From Tetraselmis striata (taxonomy: Eukaryota; Chlorophyta; Chlorodendrophyceae; Chlorodendrales; Chlorodendraceae), in assembly GCA_006384855.1 (NCBI GenBank), contig VCJN01000224.1, positions 62,001-126,000 of the forward strand: 64,000 nucleotides of DNA. The letters are read 5' to 3'. Below are positions 1-12,147 of the stretch, piece after piece. The notes beneath the pieces are model-generated. The model was not told where the DNA came from. It saw only the letters and a list, made by a program, of their open reading frames with translations, and made no database searches. How positions within the stretch are numbered: the stretch's first letter is position 1; every line of letters begins with the position of its first letter. The translations under genes were made by a program, and so were the position numbers.

Positions 1-782
1 ATTTTTCCCGTGTGCACGAGGCCTACCCGCCGCGTGTCTCTACTATCCCACACCTGGGCTCTGCTGTGTACTGTACAGAAGTCGCCTGACGCTATGCGGT
101 TGGCAGCTGCGGCTGCCTGCCTGATGCTGATGCACAATCGAGGATGCCGCCGACGCACCAGCGGCTCTCGTCTGCGCCGCCAGCGCGCGGCCACCTACAA
201 AAATTGAAGCGATACAATACCCTATCCGATCCCTAGCTAGCAAGCAGGTCGTGGATGAGGATTTTGCTGTACTGTATCCAGGTACTGTACATGTATTTTT
301 CCTACAAGCCAGTTTTGGCTGTTTATTGTCCTTATTCGTCGATATATTGATAATAAAAATAACGATATAGGCGCTGTATCCGGTAGTATTCCGCAATATA
401 TCTGAGCTTGCTATCTTAGAGCCAGATCTTAGTCGAGCAGAGGGCCACTCATGCCATAAATAAAACCGCCCTTACGCAGTATGATATAGGTAAGCCCTAC
501 GCACCGCGGCAGGTTGGCGTTGGTGTGGGGGGTGGCCTGGTGTGTCGGCGGTAGCGCCGGTGATGGGATGGGCGGCGGGTTGATAGCAAGGTGATGAGGG
601 GATGGCGGACTGCGAGAGCTGACAAGCAGTGTGTCGAGGGCGTCGGTGTCTGACGGAGGACGAGTGCAGCTGCAAACGAAATCACCCTCCCACACGTGGA
701 TCGGACCCAGTAGCTCCACGACGCGCTCCCGCCCTGCCCGAAGGTGTCGCCGCTGCGCACTCCGAACAGCACTCAGGCCGTG
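1..782. other. Upstream intergenic stretch, no gene recognised
   Basis: Reading frames here are short on both strands and resemble no family I know. The first 400 bases are AT-richer than the following gene. The last 300 bases before the helicase start become GC-rich and presumably hold its promoter and 5' UTR. I see no convincing TATA box. Antisense frames at 429-1223 run into the helicase first exons and are judged to be shadows. Confidence 0.5.
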
Positions 783-3700
783 ATGGCGAAGGCCAGTAGG
801 TCGAATAACAAGGGAGCTCACTCCGGGGAAGTGGCCGATAAGGGGGCTGCCAAGGCTATGAGGAAGAGCCGAAAGCGACGAATAGGCGACGGCGGGGGGG
901 CGCAAAAGAAGGAGACGGAGGCGGCAGTTGCAGGTAGGCACTTGCGGAAGGAGTGTATCTTTCTCAAGTGTGCAGCTGCGTGTAGGGTTGCGTCTCATAG
1001 CGCGCATGTGATTGGTCGGCCGCCAGTTGGCGAGGCAGGCAAGGGCAGCCCCACGGCCAAGGAGGGGAAGACGAAGAAGAAAAAGAAGGCCAAGCTGACG
1101 ATATGGGAGAAATACGAGCAGCACAAGCAGTTCGTGCAGGAGATGAAGGAGGAGGCCGCCGCGATAGAGGCCCAGGAGCTGGCCGAGGCAGCGGCAAAGG
1201 CTGCAAATAAAGGCATGGCTCACTCTTCAGCGGCGCTCTTGATCACACTCTGCGGCATAGGACGTCATGCGTCTCAGAGCGGCCTATTGGGGCGTGCAAG
1301 CCGTGCATGGCGCGGAAGGTGGATTTGAACGCTGCTGACGCTGCGTCATTTCGCTGGTTGCGCTTTTTGCAGAGCCGGAGGATGAGTCGGCAAATGAGGG
1401 TGACGACGATGTAGAAGGTGCGAGCTGCGGCTGCCTGCCCACAGTCGCTACACGCTCTGCCATGGCGGGGAAGCGGGTGCGTGGGCGATCCCTCGGCCCC
1501 ACATGCTAACTGAGGCGTGCTGCAGGGGGGGATGATGCAGACCACGCGGACCTGGCGCCCGTTATGAGGCAGCCGGACTACGCGCCGGACGCAGCGAAGC
1601 ACCTGCAGGAAAGCAAGAGCAAGAAGGTGCGGCCGCACCAAGCAGGGAGCGTACATCCCGCCTGCTTCGTCCAGCGGCGCAGAGATACCGAGACCGCAGC
1701 GGAGTGACGTGTGCCCCGGCTGCGCCACACGCAGACGCCGGTGCTGCCCTGGATGCGGGTCCCCATCACGATTGAGGGCGGGCTGGGTGTCCACCTGGAG
1801 GAGGTGCGCGGGCTGGACGCTCGCCTGATGCAGGCGCTGCAGACCGGTGAGCCCCCCCCCCCCCCCCCCCTCCCCCCGCGCCCCGTCTGACCGAGGCTCT
1901 GCTGCCTGCGGAAATCACACTAAGCATCAGCATCCATCCATACGTATGCATAATCTACATACATTCTTTATTTATGTTGATTGAGTTTCCACCACATGTT
2001 CTGTAAACAGAAACACATGGCGGTGCAGGGCATATAGTGTCATGGTATGCCTGCACACCCCCGCGTGGACTGCCTGCTGAGACGCCCCCCTGGTGCTGCC
2101 ACAGCCGGCATGGTGGAGCTGTTCCCTGTGCAGGGCGCGGTTTGGAACCTGACAGCGGGGGGCAACAGCCGGCGGCACGACGTGTGCATATGCGCGCCCA
2201 CAGGGAGCGGCAAGACGCTGGCCTACCTCATCCCGCTGACGCAGAGCCTGAGCGGGTGCGCTGCCTGGAGCATTTTGCGGGGGAAGGGGGCGGGAGCATG
2301 CCCACCGCTGCACCTGCCTGTGGGTCATGCTGACGCCCCGCGCCTGCCTGTGCGCCCAGGTACGTGGTCCGGCGGCTGCGGGGGCTGATTGTGGCGCCGA
2401 CGCGCGACCTGGCGCAGCAGGTCTTCGACGTGCTGTGCCTGCTGGGCCCGGAGGTGGGGCTGTACTGCGGGCTGGTGGCGGGGAGGGAGACCATCAAGAT
2501 GGAGGCCGCCATGCTGGTGGGCGCGGACGGCCGCAGCGGCGTGGACGTGGTGGTTGCCACGCCCGGGCGGCTCATGTCGCACATGCAGTCCACCCAGGGC
2601 TTCACGCTGCAGGACCTCCGCTTCCTGGTGGGAGGCAGCCTCCTAGCCCTCCGTTCCCCCTCCTCCTCCCCCTTCTCCACCTCTTGCCACCACCTCTTTC
2701 CTCCTCCTCCTCCCCCTCCTCCACCTCTTGCCACCACCTCCGCCACCACCTCTCGCGGCTTGACCCCGTCATCCTCCCTCTCTGACTCATCTCCCTCACC
2801 ATCCCAGCCTCCTCCGCCTACGTCGTCTCCCTCAATCCTGTGATCCTGTCACCATCCCCGATTTCCTCCGCCTCCACACCTACGACCGCCGGCACGACTT
2901 GAACAACCCACATCTTTTGGCTCCCAGAACCGGTTGCCATCAAATTGATAAGAACTCCGTGATGAAACCGAGATTAGTTTGTCTATATTTGGGCCCTTCA
3001 GGGCATGGCATGTTCTTGTAGGCTGAGATTTTGTAAACGCGCCGGCAGTCGTAGAAAAAAACTCAAAAGAAAGCGCCTGCCTTTTTCCATCCCCAAAGCA
3101 CACTAATCTGTCACGAAAATGATGCCACCTGGAGAAAGAGCCGCTTGGCACCCCCCAAAAGCCTCGTTTGAAACTACGGCCTTCTTCTAGGTGTGTCAGC
3201 ACCCGTACTACTCCTCCCTCTTGCCCTCCACATGATCCTCATGGTTCTCGCCCCCTTCCCCGCCTCCTCGGATGGTTCGGCCTCGTCTTCCCTCTCAACC
3301 TCGGCACATCAGCCCCGTCCCCTCCCAGCAGTCTCCTCTTCACTCACACCTTCCTCGTCCCCTCCTCTGCCTCATCTTCCTTCCTCCTCCGATGGCTCAC
3401 TCCCATGGCGGGCCCCGATCGTTTTCAGCACTCCTCCTCTTCCCTTAGTGACCTCCTCAGTGTGGCTGAGGCTCCTCGCCACTGCGCAGGTTGTGGACGA
3501 AGCCGACAGGCTGCTACGTCAATCTTATCATGAGTGGCTGCCAAAGGTCATGGCGGCAGCACCCTCGAGATCCGACCTGCGGGGAGCAGGTGGGCGCCGC
3601 CCAGCAGCACCGCCGCCGCCAAGAGTCACTCACAGCGCGATGTGCGCACCGCTCAGCAGCCGTCGCATCGCCCTCGTAACCCCCCCTCCCTCCTTCCGTT

Positions 3701-5825
3701 CTTCGATGTGCAGATGACGAGTCCGGCGTGCTGAAGATGATCGTGTCCGCCACGCTCACGCAAGACCCCAGCAAGATCGACCGCCTGCGGCTGCACTGCC
3801 CGCGCTTCATCGCCGTCAGCGCAGAAGACTACCGCTACAAGCTGCCGCGTGAGCTCAAGGAGCACAAGGCGCGCCGCCACCCCCCCTAAGCCTCCATTTC
3901 GCCAGTGCCTTCACACTCACCCCGCTCTGCATGGTTCTCTGGCCGCAACGCCCTGACTCAGCGTGGTGTGTCTCGTTGGCGTGGCAGGTGATGTGTGAAG
4001 GGGCCGACAAGCCTATCGCGCTGGTGGCGCTTTTGAACAAGCTGGAGGCTGAGTCCACGGTGGTTTTTACGGGTGCGGCAGCCAGATGGTCCCTGTACTC
4101 GGCCAGACCGATGCCTTATTCCCCCCCCCCCCCCCCCCCCCTCCCTCTCACCCGCCATCCCCCATATGTCTAGCGATGCCTGCATTTCACTTGGCGATAG
4201 CGCCGACCAGTGTTTCCTTGTACTCTATGTACTTTTACCCCCGTGATATGTATCACCACCACATATGCTTTTGGATACATATATTGAGGCAGCAGGGGTC
4301 CCAGTACGGATTGGCCATTGCGATTATGACCGATTACACAGTGAAAAAAGGAGAGCGGGTACCTGGCTGTTACTATAAAGTTATTGCAATGTATTATATG
4401 GGGAAATAATACATTGCAAAATGGGGAATATAAATAACAAGCCGCAATGATTTCGGTAACGTGACGCATGAATCCCAAGAACATCACGGAATAATCACTG
4501 ACAGTGTCGGTTTCTAATTGAAGGATGACGCCCATATGTGTTGGGCCTGGTTAAGCGTGACAGCCAGGAAGTTATCGCGGCGCGCGAAGCTGCTGATGGT
4601 GGCGATGATGCCCCTAGCTATGGGAGGTATGCTGCCGTGTATGCCTGATTGTATACCAACCGTGTCCCTTGTGGCAGGCTCCGTGGAGGCCACGCACCGG
4701 CTGTGGGTCATGCTGGACTCGTTCCCGGAGCTGCGCAACCGCGCGGTCGAGTACAGCAGCCACGTCAGCGACGCGCAGCGGCAGGCCAGTCTGGCTGCGT
4801 TCCGCAGCGGGGACGCGCAGGCAAGCCGCCGGATCTCCCCCCCCCCCAACCCTTCTTGACCTGCGGTTTCCCCACCTCCCGGGCCAAACACCTCTCATGA
4901 GGCTGGCCGGGGATAGGTGCATCCGTGATAAAGCCCCCCCCCCACCCCCCACCCCCCCTTTCCCCTTGACCCCGACCCCTCTCGCTCCTCGTGCGGCCGG
5001 CGGGTCCTGCGTAGATCATAGTGGCCAGCGACGCCATGACGCGCGGGATGGACGTGGCGGGCATCACCGCCATCGTCAACTATGACACGCCCGTCTATGC
5101 CAAGACATATGTCCACCGTGCAGGTAAACGCCCCCCCCCCCCCCCCCCCTCTTTCAGTCTTGAGCAGGCAGAGAAGAGGGGGAAAGAGGCGAGAACGGAG
5201 GCAGGCGACTGATTTGTGGGGGTTGTTGTGAAAGGAACTAGTTATGACGTGCGCTGATTTCGATTATTATCACTTTACATTATGCCATTTGTCTACAGGT
5301 ATAGGAGTGACCCTGACATCGCAGCGCCTGTTTGGAGCGCGGTATCAGTCCATCGTGTTGTTGGATTGAGCAGGGGTTGTAGCAGACAGGAATGAGATAT
5401 GTACAGAGAATCCTGCATCACAGTGTAGAGTTGTAATCGCAAGGAAAGGGGCGCAGGGGGGCGGGTATGAGGCGGAGTAAAGAGAATGATCGGGCGGTGA
5501 GAGCCAGAGGGGACCTCTGCAGGAGGAAGGTGTGAAGCGAGGTCATCTCAGGTTGCGGGCGCCTGACCCCCTCCGCCCCCCCCCCCCCCCCCCTATCCCC
5601 CCGGCCTTCCCCCCAGGCCGCACCGCGCGCGCAGGTCGCGCGGGGAAGGTGTTCACGCTGCTGCGCTCCGAGGACATGCGGCACTTCAAGGCCATGCTGC
5701 GCAAGGCGGACAACACCTTTGTGCGCGACTACGCGCTGGACGCCGGCGAGCTCGACGCGCTGCGCCCGCAGCTGGGGGAGGTGCTGGGCACGGTGCGGCA
5801 GCGGCTGGCGGCGGAGGTGCGCTGA
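783..5825 (+). CDS. DDX51: DEAD-box ATP-dependent RNA helicase, DDX51/Dbp6 type
   Basis: This is a nuclear/nucleolar helicase; the yeast homologue Dbp6 acts in early 60S ribosome assembly. Thirteen exons keep phase and total 601 codons: 783-933, 1039-1212, 1373-1417, 1526-1626, 1735-1846, 2105-2255, 2360-2627, 3490-3589, 3714-3868, 3988-4072, 4678-4820, 5015-5123 and 5617-5825. Residues 1-190 are a basic/acidic extension with a Lys run. Motifs follow in order: the FPVQ Q-motif, Walker A APTGSGKT, APTRDLA (Ia), TPGR (Ib), VDEAD (II), SATLT (III), DAMTRGMDV (V) and HRAGRTARAGRAG (VI). The segment YKLPRELKEHK-VMCEGADKP is characteristic of the DDX51 branch. Introns after exons 2, 9 and 11 begin with GC instead of GT. 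ATG 783 is preferred to the in-frame ATG-less extension upstream because it precedes the Lys-rich start. The family assignment is strong; the nucleolar role is taken from homologues. Confidence 0.9.
2628..3489 (+). repeat. Long pyrimidine-rich intron of the helicase gene
   Basis: This 862-base intron is much longer than its neighbours. Its 5' part (about 2640-2840) is made of imperfect CTCC/CCACCTCTTGCCACCAC repeats. Its 3' part (about 3210-3480) is again C/T-rich. The middle (2900-3180) is of ordinary composition and codes for nothing recognisable. Confidence 0.7.
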
Positions 5826-5851
5826 GCGGCCGCGGACGTTACAGTGCCGCA

Positions 5852-5856
5852 TGTAA
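5852..5856 (+). terminator. TGTAA poly(A) signal of the helicase gene
   Basis: TGTAA lies 27 bases after the stop codon. This pentamer is the usual chlorophyte cleavage/polyadenylation signal. Confidence 0.55.
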
Positions 5857-6536
5857 CACGGGCCGCCAGTCACCGATCCTTTGCAGCAGCGTGATCATAA
5901 ATTAATGAGGCTGGCGGCACTTTCAGATATTTCACTTTCTCCGGAGTTCACTTTCCGGATTTCCTGCTCTCTTTCCTTTACCCCCCCCCCCCCCCCCCCC
6001 CCTCTCATCCTATCAATGGTTTCCTTCCTTCTACAGTCAGCTTTTCCGCCACCGTCTCCCTGGAGTTGCATCAACTGGTTCTGACCTCACCGCCCGCTTG
6101 GTCTCCCTCTATGTCTCCAGCCGCTCCACCCGTCGCCCCCTCTCAGCCACCTTTCCACGGTTGCCATGCTCGACACCCCCCCCCCCCCCCCTTCCCCCTT
6201 TTCAACCAACCAACCAAATTGTGGCACAAGGCCTGGCAGGAAGGACAAGGACGAGGACGAGCGTACCAAGCCGGCCCTGCTTACATGCCTGCTCCACCAC
6301 CGATTACTTCGATTATAACATCAGCTGATTATAACATCAGCCCTGGCCAGCTCGCATGGGCCGGTGTGGCTTATTGTAACACCGGCGCAGCCACAGCGGG
6401 GCGCATTCCGCCCTTCTAGCTACACAGCGGGACGCGAGGGGAGGAGAGGGGAGCATGGGCCCCGTCAAAACCTTGCCCGGTCGCCCAATGAGGGCAAGGC
6501 GCCCCGCCGATACCCCGACCGGGGCCCGCGACTCGG
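5857..6536. other. Convergent 3' region between two genes, with C runs
   Basis: The stretch separates two convergent genes and probably holds their 3' UTRs. It contains C homopolymers near 5976-6002 and 6175-6190. A TTACA at 6281-6285 reads TGTAA on the minus strand and fits the poly(A) signal of the minus-strand gene. No coding region is supported. Confidence 0.5.
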
Positions 6537-7721
6537 CTACACGTCCTGAAAGTCGCGCTCGTAGCCGTTGTAGGTGGTGGCGCTCGGGGGGCGGCCGCCG
6601 CTGCGGCCGCCGCCAAAGAGCCACTGGAACAGGCCCGGCCGCGGCTCCGGCGGCTCCAGCTGGCGGCGCGCCACGTCCGGCGGGAGCATGCCCGAGGGCA
6701 GCGCCGCTTGAAGCTCGGGGTTGTTTTCTGCTGGGGAGGGGGGCGCAAGGGACAGCGCGGATTAGGCTGACTAGGTTGCTGGTGTTTCACTGTTGCCATT
6801 CCTGTCCCCAGGGGGCGAAAAAAAAGGCTTCTTTGCCTCTGGAAGTCAAAAGCGGAAAGCGTCCCAGTAGCACGAGCGGGAGACACCACTACAGGTGTAC
6901 TGCGCACTGCCAACAAACACGTCATTCTTCCCTCATTGCAGGTGTCTACAGGGACCTGGTGGACTGTCTTGAGGTTCCTTTCTGTGCATAGAATTGGACT
7001 GGGAAAACGGTGGGTACTGTCCTACGGGTGAGTCCGCCCCCCGTAAGCACACGTACAGCACTGCGATCGATCAGACAGCGTCCAGAAATGGAGAGATGTC
7101 CCACAGTGACATGGACATGCACTGCCGTCGAGCAAATGGCAGTGAGGTAGACCGCGTTGGCTGAGCACCGGCACAGCCGGCGGATGGGGTCGATTGGGGG
7201 GGAAGGGGCCGGGGGGACGCACCGATCTCCTGATCCAGACCTGCCTGCAGCTGCTGCGCAAGCGCGAAGAACTCGTCAAACATTTTGGCGGCGGGCAGCT
7301 CGCCCGGGTGGCCGCCGCGCGGAATGTCGAGAAAGTCAGGGTCCTTCCCGCCGCCGTAGCGCTCGCCAGGTCTAACGGCAGAGGGGAGGGAGGGGGAGGG
7401 CGGGGGTCAATCATGCGGTCAGACATGATCTACTGTGCAGGCCGCAGTGTCGCATGCGCAGCTCTGGGTGCCAGTATGAAATGTGGCGGCGAGGTGGTGG
7501 CCACTTGGCGGTGACCCATCTGGTGGCTGCCACACAGAAGAGCCGTTCTGGGCCAGAGCACCCCGTCCGCAGGATAAAGATCCAAAACCATACTTGTGGA
7601 AATTGTCTGGGATCCAGGATGAATTCAATGAATTCCACATTACCATGAGTGGGATGTATTGAATTCTGGCATTCCAAAACATGGCGCTGTAATGTCTGCC
7701 CTTCATGGCAGAGAGGGGTTT

Positions 7722-7752
<31 letters not shown>

Positions 7753-8868
7753 TGCACTCCTCGCATCGGCAGGGGGGTCTCACCTCATCATCCACGGCTC
7801 CCCCAAGGCGGCCGCAGAAGAGGGCGCCGAAGTGAGCGGCTCCACCGTCGTCTCCTCCGTCGTAGACTCCAGCTCCTCCATCGGCCTGCGGCGGAGCAGG
7901 GCAGCGCGGCGTGGGTCAACCGCGGCGCAGAGGGAAGCAGCCCGCTCCCAGCAATCCCTGTCTCCGGGCAACCCAAGGGGACGAGCCCCCCGCGACGGAG
8001 CCTTTGCGTACATACAGCGACGGCCCACGGGGCACAATTGCCTGGGAAGCCGTGCCACCCCACGAGTTTCAAGCTGCAACCACACCCGTTTGATTTCGTG
8101 ATTCTGGCTGGAATAAGCGGGGGTGTGATGGAACGCGGGGGGGGGGTTGCACAGGACGGCATAGACGAATACTAAACAGCACAGGACAGGACAGAATCGG
8201 CCCGCCCCTGCCCTTCCCATGCTGTACCCCTAGCCGAAGCAGAGTCACCACCAATCAGCGCATCCCACAATCGAAGCGGCGGGATATGCGGGGTAGGGAG
8301 CGGTACTGCGCGGGGCGTGCTCGGCGTTCTGCTGCGAGGTTGGGCTTGCTGCGCCACGATGCTCCGCGCACGATTTCATCCATCGCCGAATATACCGTTG
8401 AAGTACTCGCCCCGGTGGCGAATAACTTGCCGATAATACATGATGATGATGTGAGCAGTACAGATGTACGAACGCGGCGGGTACTTTTGAGCTGTAGTTT
8501 AGCGTACGGGTACGGAATGGTGGGCGTGAGTGCTGCCCCCACCTGCCCGGGCACTGCCGAAATGTCCGCCGCAGCATCTCGCAGCGACGCACGGGCGCGC
8601 CGTCCGGGCCTGGCTCTACGTGGCACTCCGTGGTGACGAGCGTGCGGTAGCTGCAGCCCACCTCCGAGGCTGCCGATTCTGCGCCGTCCGTGTGGGGATG
8701 GGCTGGCGGCGCGGGCCAGCGAAGGCTGGCGGCAGTCAGAAGCGCGCTCGTCGTGCCGGACAACCCCGGCCGGACCAAGCCGGCGCACGGCACCGTGGCC
8801 ACCGCGCCCGCGGCTGCCAGACCCGGCCAGAGGGCAGGGCCGGATGTTTCGCCGCGCCATGTGCTCAT
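6537..8868 (-). CDS. Fra a 1/Mal d 1-associated-like protein
   Basis: Four exons (8868-8543, 7885-7784, 7371-7223, 6727-6537) join in phase to 256 codons. Residues about 15-50 form a hydrophobic N-terminal stretch that could be a targeting or membrane segment. A Cys-containing core follows, with the pattern C-SYRTLVTTEC, then RRCEMLRRTFRQCPGRP. Plant Fra a 1/Mal d 1-associated proteins show the same order of Cys residues and a similar CxGRP turn followed by an acidic stretch. The last exon has GLFQWLFGG and ends YNGYERDFQDV. Molecular function is unknown even in plants, where the name comes from binding to PR-10 allergens. The intron before exon 2 holds little, while the intron after it has a long run of G on the plus strand, that is C on the sense strand. 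The gene structure is well supported by phase; the family call is moderate. Confidence 0.6.
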
Positions 8869-9646
8869 GATGTGGGCGCTTCCCCTGCTGGGACGGGTTT
8901 GTGACCGCGGAGTTGGGCACGGGTGGGTGGGACACTCAGGGACGATAGGAAGCGGAGCCGCGCACTGTGATGACTGCTACACTACTACGGGTACGCTGTG
9001 AGACTGCGCTGCAAGCATGCCCGATGACGACGATGCCTGTGCATATTCCCTGCGGCCGCGCGCGATATTGCCATATCTATATCCGTGCATTGCCGCTGTA
9101 GTACACGATCGCGGGTGACGGGCGCGCGCGATGTGAGGTGTTAGCACTGATGATTGAACTACGGGTACAGTAGTAGTAGTAGGGATACGGGCGGTACAGA
9201 TTTGTTACTGCTACTGATGGCTTTTTTGTAATTCACACCAGTAACCGGACGGATATAGGGACAGTAGGGGGGCGACGAAAACGCCCCGAATATCCCGAAT
9301 ACTAGCGAATAGAACACGCATAAATTACCTCTCGTGCTGTGGGTAGTTGGCCCGACAAGCGACCCTTGCCAGTACTGTACAGTGTACTTGAACGACTTGA
9401 ATGAGGTGTCGCTGTTCGCACGAACGCGCGCCGCCAAGTGCGGATGCTCCATCCTGCTGCTGCTGCTGCCGACTCGCTCGTGCGCTGATGATGCGCTGTG
9501 CGCGCGACTGCTTGCCGTCCTCACCTGCTAGTACCGCAGCTAGGGTTTAAAGCATTGGCCGCGCCATAAAAAAGTATCCGCCACTTGGCTGAGACCCCAA
9601 ACCCGCACCCCTCTGCCCCTCGCCCCCTGCTCGTTCATTCGCAAAC
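8869..9646. other. Divergent intergenic region
   Basis: This lies between two divergent starts (8868 minus, 9647 plus) and probably contains both promoters. It is of mixed composition and includes a short TAG repeat near 9169-9181. No coding frame of note is present. Confidence 0.5.
9541..9573 (+). promoter_or_regulatory. Candidate QCR10 promoter: telo-box, inverted CCAAT, TATA-like
   Basis: TAGGGTTT (9541-9548) is the core of the plant telo-box. ATTGG (9554-9558) is an inverted CCAAT box. ATAAAAAA (9566-9573) is TATA-like and lies about 75 bases before the start codon. The order and spacing are those of a normal polymerase II promoter. No expression evidence is available. Confidence 0.4.
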
Positions 9647-9832
9647 ATGACCCGCTACCAGCCTCCGAAGAAGCTGATCGACATGGTGTACCCGCACAAG
9701 TTCCTGCCGGGCTCCAACGCGGCGGGCGCGGCGGCCGCATGGGGCGGCGTTGTGGGCTTCGGCGCCCTGTGGATGATCCAGCCCTGGGGGTGGATTAAGG
9801 AGCAGATTAGCGGCCCCTCCAGTGAGTCCTAA
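9647..9832 (+). CDS. QCR10: Cytochrome b-c1 complex subunit 10 (QCR10-like)
   Basis: This single-exon gene of 61 residues encodes a small subunit of mitochondrial respiratory complex III. The N-terminus is basic and proline-containing. One transmembrane helix covers about residues 25-46 (GAAAAWGGVVGFGALWMIQP). The segment AAAAWG...ALWMIQPWGWIKEQI closely parallels plant QCR10, which has a comparable A-GWG, a hydrophobic run and then VQPFDW(I/L)KK. The length matches the family, at about 57-65 residues. The protein is expected in the inner membrane near cytochrome b and the Rieske subunit. The absence of introns is unusual in this window and may reflect the very short reading frame. A candidate promoter lies directly upstream and a TGTAA lies downstream. 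Confidence 0.8.
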   Translation: MTRYQPPKKLIDMVYPHKFLPGSNAAGAAAAWGGVVGFGALWMIQPWGWIKEQISGPSSES

Positions 9833-9998
9833 GCAGCCGTCAGCATGCCTGGCGCCTCTGCCGCTGCCGCTCGCTGATCGCGCGCGGTATTCCTCCCAAC
9901 TGCGGGGTGAGCCGCGCCTGCCGGTTGCGCTGCTGCTGTGGCAAGACAGATGGCGCTGATGCCGCCCTCACTGGCCGCGAGCCTCTAGCCCTCGCTGC

Positions 9999-10003
9999 TG
10001 TAA
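9999..10003 (+). terminator. TGTAA poly(A) signal of QCR10
   Basis: TGTAAA occurs about 165 bases after the QCR10 stop. It is the first good match downstream. Confidence 0.5.
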
Positions 10004-10929
10004 ATGCCGTTTTCCCTCTTCTAGATGGTCCAGGCCCTCCTGGCAGGGGGCGCAGTACCCGCATGCATGCACCTCTCCCAGATGCATTACTTACATCACC
10101 CCTAGGTTTGCCGTTAAGTCCAGAGGACGCACACGCACACGGCAGCTGTAATCGTCTTGCGCACTGGGTGTTGGCTGACTATAGGCATGCGGGCAGCAAA
10201 CAGCTGTGCTTCTCTGGCAGGGTCGGGGAAGGGGAAAGGAATGCCTATGGTTTCCAGGGAGGAGGGGGGAAGTTCCCCGGACTGCGCTCAGGGTAGCAGA
10301 CACAGAGAGGAGGTGGGAGGGGGGGCAGGCAAGCTTCGGGCATGTGTGTGCTGGCTGTCTGTGCTGGTGTGCACCCGCCATTGCCCTCACTGCCTGCTGG
10401 TCCTACTCGTAGAATAGTCATGTACCGGGATGTTGCTGATGTGGTGTCCTGCCGCATTGTGACGTTCTGATGGTCCCAATGCCCACAAGGCCGGCACCAC
10501 CTGCGGCATTTCTATGGGCTGAGCCGAAGCAGAAGAAGCGGAAGTTTGCCATAGCAGGCAGCAGTCGCTACAACACTGCAAAATAGCGCAATGCTCTTCT
10601 GTGCATATGTGAAACCGCTGCAGACCTAGGTTGCCGCCCGATCAATAGCCGGCAGGCAAGGAGTCCCGCTTGTGACATGAAGAGGCGACAGTCGTGAGGC
10701 CCATGCTGTCGTAGACGTAGTTCGTCATCCCAAAGGCACATCCGCGGTCTCCCAATCAGAGAGGTGGATTACATGTTGGACATGAATGCAATGCTAGCCT
10801 TTGGTGTGGTCAAAGCAGCACAGTCAATCCGCGCTGTCCCTGCCGGACGAGCTACCGGCAATCGACAGATAAAGGCGGGGATCTCCTCATGCCGGGATGA
10901 CCATCGTCTGCAGGATTGGCGGCATACTG
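10004..10929. other. Convergent intergenic region
   Basis: Frames on both strands are short and lack family resemblance. A TTACA at 10769-10773 reads TGTAA on the minus strand, 157 bases beyond the stop of the pseudouridine synthase, and is its likely poly(A) signal. Confidence 0.5.
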
Positions 10930-12109
10930 TCAGATGGCGTGGTCGCCGCGCGCCAGGTTGCCGCGCAGGCGCTGCAGCACCGCCGTCATGTCCTCCGGCA
11001 CCGGCGCGCTGAACTGGAGGAACTCCCCGGACGCAGGGTGGGAGAAGCCCAGCGTAGCGGCGTGCAGCGCCGGCCGCGCAAAGGCCTCCACCACCTCCAC
11101 CACCCCCGCCTTCACTTCGGCGTTGCCTCGCGCGAGCCGGTCCGCCGCGGCCGCACTTCCCCCGCCATAGGTGTCATCCCCAAGCAGCGGGTGCCCGATG
11201 TGCTTGGCGTGCACCCTGCGACAAGGGAAAGGGCCGGCTCAGCAGGCTCCTTGCGGGCCGCGCGTGATCCAGTGTGCCCGCCGACGATGCGACAAGCCGA
11301 GCGGGCAGGCGGAAGAGCAACACCTTATCTGGTGCGTCCGCCCTGTGTCCAGCTTCCACGCCACCACAGCTGCCCGCCCGCCAACCAGCTCCTCCACAAC
11401 CTGCAGTACAGGTGCGCTCAGCCGGTGCGGCACAGCGCACAGCGGGAGATTCCTACAGAAGTGCGCACCAAGCAGCAAGACCTGGAGAGGGAGGGAGGTA
11501 GAGAGAGAGGGAGAGGGACAGAGAGAGAGGGGGACAGAGCCTCATGAGATAACACAGGTAGCCCACCTATTACTTCGCTGAGCATCAGACTTTGAATGGC
11601 CTGTTGTCCAGGATTAATCTCGTGACAGAACGTGCGCAACACTGACTGACTGGCTGAGAGAGAGACAGAGACAGAGACAGGGAGACAGGTAGAGAAACAG
11701 ACTGACAGAGAGGGGGGATGAGGGGGAGGGAGAGAGAGAGAAAGAGAGAGACAGAGACAGACAGACAGAGCGAGAGACAGACAGACAGAGAGGGGGAGAG
11801 GGGGCGACAGAGAGAGAAAGAGAGAGAGAGAGAGTGGGGGGGGGGGGGGGGGGAGCGAGAGAGAGGGGGGAGGAGAGGGGGGAGAGAGAGCGCAGAGAGA
11901 GAGAAGGAGGGGGGGGGGGGGGGGAGAGAGAGAGACAGAGATAGAGGGAGGGGGAGGGATGGGGGAGGGGGAAGGGGGAGAGGGGGAGAGAGAGCGAGAG
12001 CGAGAGAGACAGAGAGGGGGCGGGGGGGGGGGGGGGGGGGGCGGGGGGGGGGGGAGAGAGACAGAGAGAGACAGATAGAGAGACAGACAGACAGAGAGGG
12101 GGAGAGGGG

Positions 12110-12147
<38 letters not shown>

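Noticed and set aside
429-1223. 264-residue minus-strand frame
   Set aside because: It overlaps the helicase first exons in antisense and has no family resemblance.
8255-8935. 226-residue minus-strand frame starting upstream of the chosen start
   Set aside because: It is a different frame from the Cys-rich exon; only the 8868 frame joins the later exons in phase.
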